From positions 14,819-24,977 of the forward strand of contig DKDD01000109.1 of the NCBI GenBank assembly GCA_002451715.1: a DNA stretch of 10,159 bases, in the 5' to 3' direction. The stretch is from Ruminococcaceae bacterium UBA6857. GTDB taxonomy: Bacteria; Bacillota; Clostridia; Oscillospirales; Acutalibacteraceae. A program made the translations under genes and the position numbers. Positions within the stretch are counted from its first letter, which is position 1; every line of letters begins with the position of its first letter. This document shows, one piece after another, positions 1 to 6,423 of this stretch. The notes beneath the pieces were generated by a model. The model was not told where the DNA came from. It did no database searches and saw only the letters and a list, made by a program, of their open reading frames with translations.

Positions 1-921
1 AAAACCGCCGTTGCAACCGCACTTTGCGAAAACGACATCGGTTTTCTTATTGAAGACCTCATCATGCAAGGCGGCGTTGACACCTCGTTCATTCGGTGGA
101 AAACTTTTGACCAAATCGGCAAAAGCTGCCGCAACGGACTCAACTTTGTTGAGCGCGGCTTTGGAATAAGGGGCGCAAAAGGCACCTCCGACCGCGGAAA
201 TACCGCTGTTTCGCAAATTAAAAAAGGCGACTTTGACTGGGACAAAATTTTTTCTTCCGGCATAAAAGTTTTTCATACCGGCGGAATTTTCTGCGCCCTT
301 TCGGGCAGTACCTCTGCCGCGGCGCTTGAAGCGGTAAAAAAGGCAAAGGAATACGGTGCGATTGTTTCGTTCGATTTTAACTTTCGTCCGTCGCTTTGGG
401 CGTGTCTTGAAAGCGAAGCGGAAGTCAAAAAGAACATCGGTGAAATTCTTCGCTATGCCGACATCGTTTTCGGAAACGAATTTGACTTTTCAAAAGTGCT
501 CGGCTTTGTTCCGGAAAAGGGCGCCGACCTTGATATTCACGATGACGAAAGATACTTTCGCTTTATGAAAACAGTAAGCGAAAAATATCCGAACATCGAA
601 CTGATTGCAACAACAGTCAGAACCGTTCATTCCGCGTCCTGCAACAGTCTTCGCGCGGTATGCTTTGAAAAAGGAAAAGACGAACTTTTGAAAACAGAAA
701 CGCTTGAAAATCTCAGTGTTCTTGACCGCATAGGCAGCGGCGACAGCTTTGCTTCGGGCTTTATTTTTTCGCTTCTTCGCGGCGATGATACAGACTATGC
801 GCTCCGGTTTGCGCTTGCAAACGCCGCCCTTGCCATGACAACTCCGGGCGACACTTGTGCCGCAACGCTTTCTGATGTTGAAAACATTGTAAATAAAAAA
901 TCTGCAAAGGTTGTGAGATAA
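1..921 (+). CDS. PfkB-family sugar kinase, KdgK-like (5' end outside window)
   Basis: ATP-dependent cytoplasmic kinase of the ribokinase/PfkB family, closest in style to 2-dehydro-3-deoxygluconokinases (KdgK). The reading frame is open from base 1, so the ATG at 64 is an internal Met and not the start. 306 residues are visible; roughly 45 N-terminal residues, including the first Gly-Gly substrate-lid motif, should lie upstream. Seen directly: the KdgK-like stretch GFGIRGAKGTSDRGNTAV, the mid-domain SFDFNFRPSLW, and the C-terminal PfkB signature DRIGSGDSFASGF starting at base 724, with the presumed catalytic Asp at 742-744. It ends 1 nt before the aldolase ATG, so translation is probably coupled. 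The substrate is inferred: 2-keto-3-deoxygluconate or a related keto-deoxy acid. Next to IolC it could instead be a second inositol-pathway kinase. The family call is secure, the substrate is not. Confidence 0.88.
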   Translation, partial: KTAVATALCENDIGFLIEDLIMQGGVDTSFIRWKTFDQIGKSCRNGLNFVERGFGIRGAKGTSDRGNTAVSQIKKGDFDWDKIFSSGIKVFHTGGIFCALSGSTSAAALEAVKKAKEYGAIVSFDFNFRPSLWACLESEAEVKKNIGEILRYADIVFGNEFDFSKVLGFVPEKGADLDIHDDERYFRFMKTVSEKYPNIELIATTVRTVHSASCNSLRAVCFEKGKDELLKTETLENLSVLDRIGSGDSFASGFIFSLLRGDDTDYALRFALANAALAMTTPGDTCAATLSDVENIVNKKSAKVVR

Positions 922-922
922 A

Positions 923-1786
923 ATGCCACTTGTTAACATGAAAGACCTTCTTGCCGACGCGCAAAAGCGCAACTATGCGGTGGGTTCGTTCAGCGTTGCA
1001 AACATGGAGATGGTGCTCGGCGTAATCAAAGCCGCAGAGGAAACGCAGTCTCCGATTATTCTTCAAATTGCCGAAGTTCGGCTCAACCACTCCCCTCTTG
1101 CGCTCATCGGTCCGCTCATGGTTGCCGCGGCGGAAGAAGCAAGCGTTCCCGTTGCGGTTCACCTTGACCACGGAAAAACGCCCTGCTGCATTGAGCAGGC
1201 ACTCGACATCGGCTTTACGTCGGTAATGTTTGACGGCTCGCACCTTCCCGTTGACGAAAACATTGAAATCACAAAGGGAATCGTTGAAATTGCAAAGGAA
1301 TACGGCGCGGCGGTTGAAGCGGAAATCGGTTGTGTTGGCGGAAGCGAAGACGGCAGTGAAGACATTGCAATCAACTGCACCTCTCCCGAACAGGCAAAAC
1401 GCTTTGCCGAAGAGACCGGGGTTGACGCGCTTGCAATCGCAATCGGAAATGCCCACGGAAATTACAAGGAAGAACCGAAACTTCGCTTTGACATTCTTGA
1501 AAAGGTTCATGAACTTGTCAAAACGCCGCTCGTTCTTCACGGCGGAACAGGAATCAGCAAAGAGGACTTTATCCGCTGCCACCAAAGCGGAATCAAGAAA
1601 ATCAACATTGCAACCGCAACTTTTGATTCTGTTGAGCGTTCGGTGCGCGAAAGCTATGAAAAAGGAGAAATTCACGGCTATTACGATCTTCATCAAGCGG
1701 AGATTGAAGGCGCATATCAAAACGCGAAAAAACACATGGAAATTTTTTATTCGGTTGGAAAAGCCGAAGATATAGATTTATTTTAA
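923..1786 (+). CDS. iolJ: Class II fructose-bisphosphate-type aldolase, probable IolJ
   Basis: Zinc-dependent class II aldolase of 287 residues, the normal length for the FbaA/GatY/IolJ group. Visible motifs in order: HLDHG at residues 80-84 (catalytic Asp82, zinc ligand His83), EAEIG at 132-136 (Glu134), GNAHG at 175-179 (zinc ligand His178), LHGGTGIS at 205-212 (zinc ligand His206 and phosphate-binding glycines) and KINIAT at 226-231. All catalytic and metal ligands are present. The family cleaves or forms ketose phosphates with dihydroxyacetone phosphate as one product. The following gene is an IolC-type kinase, so the likely substrate is 6-phospho-5-dehydro-2-deoxygluconate, cleaved to DHAP and malonate semialdehyde (inference from context). 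Fructose-1,6-bisphosphate or tagatose-bisphosphate cannot be excluded from sequence alone. The start codon is 1 nt after the upstream stop, with only a weak AAAGG about 12 nt ahead, which suggests coupling. Confidence 0.9.
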   Translation: MPLVNMKDLLADAQKRNYAVGSFSVANMEMVLGVIKAAEETQSPIILQIAEVRLNHSPLALIGPLMVAAAEEASVPVAVHLDHGKTPCCIEQALDIGFTSVMFDGSHLPVDENIEITKGIVEIAKEYGAAVEAEIGCVGGSEDGSEDIAINCTSPEQAKRFAEETGVDALAIAIGNAHGNYKEEPKLRFDILEKVHELVKTPLVLHGGTGISKEDFIRCHQSGIKKINIATATFDSVERSVRESYEKGEIHGYYDLHQAEIEGAYQNAKKHMEIFYSVGKAEDIDLF

Positions 1787-1791
1787 AGGAG
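1785..1791 (+). promoter_or_regulatory. Ribosome binding site of iolC, overlapping the aldolase stop codon
   Basis: AAAGGAG lies 8 nt before the ATG at 1800 and shares its first two bases with the TAA stop of the aldolase (1784-1786). It fixes the iolC start and indicates translation straight on from the aldolase gene. Confidence 0.8.
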
Positions 1792-1799
1792 ATTTTACT

Positions 1800-2816
1800 A
1801 TGAAATACGTTGAATTTGATGAAAGCCGCCCGTTGGACGTTATCCCCATCGGAAGAATTGCAATCGACTTTAACCCGACGGACATGAACCGTCCGCTTTC
1901 CGAAAGCTGCAACTTCAACAAATACGTCGGCGGTTCGCCGGCAAACATTGCAGTCGGTCTTGCAAGGCTCGGCAAAAAAGTCGGCTTTATCGGAAAAGTT
2001 TCCGATGATCAGCACGGCGATTATGTTGTCAACTACTTCAAAAACGACGGAATTGACACTTCGAACATTGTCAGAGCAAAGAACGGCGAAAAAATCGGTC
2101 TTACTTTTACCGAAATCAAAAGCCCGACCGAAAGCAGTATTCTTATGTATCGCGACGGCGTTGCCGACCTTATGCTTGAACCGAGTGAAGTAAACGAAGA
2201 TTACATAAAAAGCGCGAAAGCACTTGTAATTTCCGGTACAGCACTTTCACAGTCACCGTCAAGAGAAGCTGTTCTCAAGGCAATGATGCTTGCAAAAAAG
2301 AACGGCACTGTTGTCATTTTTGACATCGACTATCGCCCGTACACATGGAAAAACAAGGACGAAATTTCGGTTTACTATTCACTTGTTGCCGAAAACAGCG
2401 ACATCATTCTCGGCTCGCGCGAAGAATACGACCTCACCGAAGCTATCATGGGCGTTTGCAAAACCGACGAAGAAAGCGCAAAACGCTGGCACTCACACGG
2501 CGCAAAAATCGTCATCATCAAGCACGGCAAGGACGGTTCAACCGCCTATACCAACGACGGAAAGAGCTACTCAATCAAACCTTTCCCCGTCAAGGCGATG
2601 AAAGGCTTCGGCGGCGGCGACGGCTACGCTTCGGCATTTATCCGCTGTTTGCTTGAAGGCTGGGACGTTATTGACGCGCTTGAGTTTGGAACGGCTTCCG
2701 CTTCAATGCTCATTTCCGCCCACAGCTGTTCGGCCGCAATGCCCACCGTTGACGCTGTTGAAAAGTTCATTAAGGAAGAAAAAGAACTTTACGGCGAAAT
2801 GGTTGCAAGGGTTTGA
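1800..2816 (+). CDS. iolC: 5-dehydro-2-deoxygluconokinase (IolC)
   Basis: PfkB-family kinase of 338 residues, the usual length for IolC. In inositol catabolism it phosphorylates 5-dehydro-2-deoxy-D-gluconate at C6 in the cytoplasm, making the substrate of the IolJ aldolase encoded just upstream. Visible: the IolC-like N-terminus GRIAIDFNPTDMNRPL (18-33), the first PfkB signature around GGSPANIAVGLARLG (44-58), IGKVSDDQHG (64-73), FDIDYRPYTW (174-183), and the ATP/anion-hole motif GGGDGYASAF (271-280) with presumed catalytic base Asp274. The motif is GGGD where many family members have GAGD. It is followed by a CSAAMPT stretch near the C-terminus. The start is set by a good Shine-Dalgarno 8 nt upstream. 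The gap to the aldolase is 13 nt and to the next gene 24 nt. Overall resemblance to IolC is strong; activity on another keto-deoxy sugar acid is the main alternative. Confidence 0.88.
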   Translation: MKYVEFDESRPLDVIPIGRIAIDFNPTDMNRPLSESCNFNKYVGGSPANIAVGLARLGKKVGFIGKVSDDQHGDYVVNYFKNDGIDTSNIVRAKNGEKIGLTFTEIKSPTESSILMYRDGVADLMLEPSEVNEDYIKSAKALVISGTALSQSPSREAVLKAMMLAKKNGTVVIFDIDYRPYTWKNKDEISVYYSLVAENSDIILGSREEYDLTEAIMGVCKTDEESAKRWHSHGAKIVIIKHGKDGSTAYTNDGKSYSIKPFPVKAMKGFGGGDGYASAFIRCLLEGWDVIDALEFGTASASMLISAHSCSAAMPTVDAVEKFIKEEKELYGEMVARV

Positions 2817-2840
2817 AACGAACATAAAAGTAAAGACCGC

Positions 2841-3452
2841 ATGAACATAACCGAAAAAATTACAGAATACCTCAAAAAAACATACTCACCCCATACGATT
2901 TTGCTTTACGGCTCATATATGCGCGGCGACAACGATGAGTCAAGCGACTTTGACTGCATTGTGATCACCGACAAAAAGGAGAAAAAGCACGATTCGTCCG
3001 TGATTGAAAACGTTCGGCTTGACTGTTTCATTTATACCGACGAAGAAATCGAAAGCGAAAGCACGGAAACTTTTCTTGCGGCGTATGACTGCAAAATCGT
3101 TCTTGACAACGGAACGGGAAAACGGCTCAAGGAACGCGTTGAAAAGCACGTTCAAAGCCACACAAAAACAGATGAACAAGAGAAAGAGTTCATCGCTTCA
3201 TGGGCAAGAAAAACGCTTGAGCGCATCAAAAAGGGCGACGACGAAGGCTCGTTCCGCGCCGTTTGGCTTTTCACGGAAAGTCTTTCAGATTATTTTTCGC
3301 TGAGAGATATGTTTTACTTCGGCAGCAAAAAAGCCATTCGTTATTTGAAAGAAAACGACGAAAAAGGCTACGCGCTTTTTCACAAGGCGGCCTTTGAGCG
3401 GACGAACGAAGCGATTGAAAACTGGGTTCGGTATGTGATTGAAAAGACATAA
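2841..3452 (+). CDS. Small nucleotidyltransferase-fold protein with helical C-terminal domain
   Basis: 203-residue cytoplasmic protein. The N-terminal half has the polymerase-beta-type nucleotidyltransferase pattern: GSY (24-26), then SDFD with Asp36 and Asp38, and a third acidic residue Asp61 in a beta-strand-like VRLDCFIY. That is the full metal-binding triad, so it is probably catalytically competent. Such enzymes move an NMP group onto a small molecule (as in aminoglycoside nucleotidyltransferases), a protein or an RNA. Residues about 97-203 are predicted mostly helical and resemble the helical partner domain of kanamycin-type and MNT/HEPN-type proteins. I see no Rx4-6H HEPN RNase motif. 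It starts 24 nt after iolC with only a weak Shine-Dalgarno (AAAGTAAAG) and is the last gene before the terminator. The substrate is unknown, and its link to sugar-acid catabolism may be only positional. Confidence 0.78.
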   Translation: MNITEKITEYLKKTYSPHTILLYGSYMRGDNDESSDFDCIVITDKKEKKHDSSVIENVRLDCFIYTDEEIESESTETFLAAYDCKIVLDNGTGKRLKERVEKHVQSHTKTDEQEKEFIASWARKTLERIKKGDDEGSFRAVWLFTESLSDYFSLRDMFYFGSKKAIRYLKENDEKGYALFHKAAFERTNEAIENWVRYVIEKT

Positions 3453-3456
3453 AAAT

Positions 3457-3504
3457 ACAGCATACGTTTGTTACCAAATACGGGCAAACGTATGCTGTTT
3501 TAGT
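3457..3504 (+). terminator. Intrinsic terminator of the kinase-aldolase-iolC operon
   Basis: A perfect 14-bp inverted repeat (3457-3470 with 3485-3498, arm ACAGCATACGTTTG) encloses a 14-nt loop and is followed by a T-rich run. It begins 4 nt after the nucleotidyltransferase stop. An A-rich flank on the left means it may also stop minus-strand transcripts that read through the second terminator. Confidence 0.88.
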
Positions 3505-3629
3505 TTGTATTACTTACGGTTTTCTTTCCGAACCGATTTCAAAATGGTATTTCACTATTCCGAGATCAAGTTTTGTATAAAACCCGCGTCCACTCATTCG
3601 TAAAGGAAATCAAGACGAATAAACGGCGC

Positions 3630-3665
3630 AAAAAACGGGATCGGTTTTTTCCGACCCCGTTTTTT
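3630..3665 (-). terminator. Intrinsic terminator of the ABC transporter operon (bidirectional shape)
   Basis: 15-nt arms (3630-3644 and 3651-3665) around a 6-nt loop, with an A6 tract on one side and a T6 tract on the other. In the minus-strand RNA all 15 positions pair (14 Watson-Crick and one G-U). In the plus-strand RNA the same position is an A/C mismatch. This fits use mainly by the minus-strand gene, whose stop codon is 14 nt away at 3679. It could still act on plus-strand transcripts. Confidence 0.88.
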
Positions 3666-3678
3666 GTATGCGGTAAAA

Positions 3679-6420
3679 TTATTCTGTTCTGAGTGCTTCA
3701 ACAGGATCTTTCTTCGCGGCGAGCGAGGAGGGAATAAGTCCTGCAATGAATGTCAAGAATACGCTGACGCAAACGAGCCACAAGCCGTCTGTGAACGGAA
3801 GAACCGCTGTGATCGGCGCACCGGTCAGGTGCTTGAGCAAAAGATTTATCGGTATCTCGCACAGTATTGTGACCCCGATACCTATAAGACCGGCCGAAAG
3901 ACCGATGATGAACGTTTCTGCGTTGAATACGTTTGAAACGTCGCGCTTTGAAGCGCCGATACTTCTCAAAATACCTATTTCTTTCGTTCTTTCAATAACC
4001 GAAACGTAAGTGATGATACCGATCATGATTGAAGAAACAACAAGCGAAATTGCAACGAAGATAACGAGCGTATAGGTTACGATGTTGATTGCCTGCATTG
4101 CAACGTTCATTGCGATTCCGATATAGTCGGTGCAGTTGATCGTAAGCTCTTCATGTCCGTCCTCGGTAACCTTTTTGTTGTAATAATCAACCATGTTGTT
4201 GACTTCTTCTTTGGTATCAAAATCTTTCGGATAAAGAGCAATTGAAGTCGGGTTATCCTCGTCGGAATAACCGATGGTTTCATAGGTTTTTTCAAGCGAG
4301 CATTTTGAATTTACGGTGTCTATGTATGCCTGCTTGAACGCAAGAACCTGATCGTCCGTGAGATAGCCTTCCATCAGCTTTTTCTGAAGGTCTGACATAT
4401 CGCCGAAGTCGAACATCGAGGACATATCGGTGATGTCAATCTGCGAAAGATCCATATCCTTTGCCATGCTGAGGAACGGGGTGATGTTGAGCTTGCTGAA
4501 GTCGATTTCGTTGAGGTCGATGTCTGCAAGGTCAAAGTCGTTGACTGTTTTGTCAAAAAATTCCATGCCTGTGAGAACGTCTTTCTTCGGGTTTGCAAGC
4601 TGTTCTTTAACAACTTCGGAATTTCTTGTTCTGTCAAGAGCATAGTCCATAAGGCCGCCCATATAACCGATATAGCCGTTACCGACGGAAAGAACATTAT
4701 CTTCGCCCGGACGAAGGATTCCGACAACCTTTACGTCGATTGCGTCTTTAAGCTGGTTGCTGACATAAAGGGCATTGTTTCTCATGTCGCTCCAAAGTCC
4801 GGTTTTTTCGTCCTTGTGCATAAGGTCGCTGTTGGTGAGCATTTTGAAATTGAGTCCGAGAATATCATCATATGAGATTTTTTCGGCATCTCCGCTTTCA
4901 AGCTTGTCTCCGCCGGCAAGGGCGTTCATAAGGTTTGCGGTGAACTGGCTTTGGTCTTTAAGTCCGAGTGCGTATGCCATAAGTTCGGTGACTTCGTTGT
5001 TTCCGTCAACAATTACAACAACTTCGTTGTAATCCTGCGGAAGGCGGCCGTAAATTACATCGTAATAGTCTCCGATTGTTTCGTTATCGCCGACAAGCTG
5101 CTTCCAAAGGTTGGTGTAGCTGTCGATATCAACAAAGCCTTCAAGGCTTGAAATTGACTGCATATTGAGGTTATCAAGCAGTGTGCTCGGGTTAACCTGA
5201 ACGGGGTTTTCGCCGTCCTGAACACGATAGATGTTGAGCTTTGTTGTGTAATTGAACTGAACATCGTTGCAGTATTCGTCAAACGTGCTTCTATTTTCAT
5301 CAATATACTTTTTGAAGCTTTGAAGGTTGTTTGAGTTAGACTGGGCAACAAAAGTGTTGATCATCGTATTGAAAGATGTGTTAACATAAACCGCGTCTTT
5401 GTCATGGTCAACGCCGAGCAGCGGATTGAGTCCGAGAGCGGTTTGAAGAAGACTGTCGGTGTTAACGGCTTCCTTTTCAACCGACATCGGGAACAGCAAA
5501 AGCGCGTCGCTTTCGATTTTTGCAATGTAGCCGTTAATTCCGTTTGAAAGTGCAAGAACAAGGGCAATACCGATGATACCGATACTTCCGGCAACGGCAG
5601 TCAAAATTGTTCGCGCGCGCTTTGTGACAAGGTTACGCATTGAAAGGGTGAAAGCGGTTGCCATTGACATGGATGGCTTTTTGCCTTTCTTTCTTTCTTC
5701 CTCTGCTTTTTCCTTTTCAATTTCAAAGTCTTTTTCGGTCGGAGTGAACGGGTTTGAGTCGTCGATTACGTTACCGTCGAGGCAGCGGATAACTCTTGTT
5801 GCATACTGAAGAGCAAGTTCCGGGTTATGTGTAACCATGATAACAAGCTTATCTTTTGCAACTTCTTTAAGAAGCTCCATAATCTGAACGCTTGTTTCGC
5901 TGTCAAGTGCGCCGGTCGGTTCGTCGGCAAGGATGATATCGGGGTTGTTGATGAGCGCACGGGCAATTGCAACACGCTGCATCTGACCGCCTGACATCTG
6001 CGTCGGGCGTTTATAGATATGCTTTTCAAGTCCGACCTTTTTGAGCGCTTCAATTGCTTTTTCGCGGCGTTCCTTTTTCGATACACCGGAAAGTGTGAGA
6101 GCAAGTTCAACGTTTGCAAGAACGGTTTGGTGTGTGATGAGGTTATAACTTTGGAAAACGAAACCGATTGAATGGTTGCGATAGGTATCCCAGTCGCCGT
6201 CGGTGAACGTTTTGGTTGATTTTCCGTTGATTACAAGATCGCCGCTTGTGTAACGGTCAAGACCGCCGATGATATTAAGCATTGTTGTTTTGCCGCAGCC
6301 CGAAGGGCCGAGGATTGCAACAAACTCGCTTTCTCTGAAGTTAATGCTGATGTTTTTCATTGCACGGACGGTGGTGTCGCCCGTAACATAATCTTTAACA
6401 ATATTTTTAAGTGCCAGCAT
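3679..6420 (-). CDS. MacB/FtsX-type ABC transporter, ATPase fused to permease, with very large extracytoplasmic domain
   Basis: 913-residue membrane protein. The N-terminal ATPase is complete: Walker A GPSGCGKTT (38-46), Q-loop Gln90, signature MSGGQ (142-146), Walker B IILADEPTG with Asp166/Glu167, and H-loop His198. A charged linker rich in Lys and Glu (about 228-250) leads to TM1 (about 271-293). Next comes a ~480-residue extracytoplasmic region (about 298-778), then three TM segments near 780-808, 837-860 and 879-899. The sequence VIERTKEIGILRSIGAS after TM2 is typical of FtsX-like permeases. The order NBD-TM-ectodomain-3TM is the MacB layout, normally a homodimer that works mechanically on substrates outside the membrane (established for MacB and LolCDE). 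The ectodomain is far bigger than MacB's and contains an Asp-rich pentapeptide-like stretch. The gene starts 3 nt after the upstream stop. The substrate is unknown; peptide, lipid or drug efflux are all possible. Confidence 0.92.
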   Translation of the reverse strand: MLALKNIVKDYVTGDTTVRAMKNISINFRESEFVAILGPSGCGKTTMLNIIGGLDRYTSGDLVINGKSTKTFTDGDWDTYRNHSIGFVFQSYNLITHQTVLANVELALTLSGVSKKERREKAIEALKKVGLEKHIYKRPTQMSGGQMQRVAIARALINNPDIILADEPTGALDSETSVQIMELLKEVAKDKLVIMVTHNPELALQYATRVIRCLDGNVIDDSNPFTPTEKDFEIEKEKAEEERKKGKKPSMSMATAFTLSMRNLVTKRARTILTAVAGSIGIIGIALVLALSNGINGYIAKIESDALLLFPMSVEKEAVNTDSLLQTALGLNPLLGVDHDKDAVYVNTSFNTMINTFVAQSNSNNLQSFKKYIDENRSTFDEYCNDVQFNYTTKLNIYRVQDGENPVQVNPSTLLDNLNMQSISSLEGFVDIDSYTNLWKQLVGDNETIGDYYDVIYGRLPQDYNEVVVIVDGNNEVTELMAYALGLKDQSQFTANLMNALAGGDKLESGDAEKISYDDILGLNFKMLTNSDLMHKDEKTGLWSDMRNNALYVSNQLKDAIDVKVVGILRPGEDNVLSVGNGYIGYMGGLMDYALDRTRNSEVVKEQLANPKKDVLTGMEFFDKTVNDFDLADIDLNEIDFSKLNITPFLSMAKDMDLSQIDITDMSSMFDFGDMSDLQKKLMEGYLTDDQVLAFKQAYIDTVNSKCSLEKTYETIGYSDEDNPTSIALYPKDFDTKEEVNNMVDYYNKKVTEDGHEELTINCTDYIGIAMNVAMQAINIVTYTLVIFVAISLVVSSIMIGIITYVSVIERTKEIGILRSIGASKRDVSNVFNAETFIIGLSAGLIGIGVTILCEIPINLLLKHLTGAPITAVLPFTDGLWLVCVSVFLTFIAGLIPSSLAAKKDPVEALRTE

Positions 6421-6423
6421 TTC

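Noticed and set aside
64..66. ATG at 64 as the start of the first kinase
   Set aside because: The frame is open and family-like upstream to base 1, I see no ribosome binding site, and starting there would delete part of the conserved N-terminal domain.
761..1735. Long minus-strand open frame of 324 codons opposite the kinase and aldolase
   Set aside because: It lies antisense to two strongly recognisable genes. Its Cys/Phe/Arg-rich composition is typical of a shadow frame, and it has no start signal.
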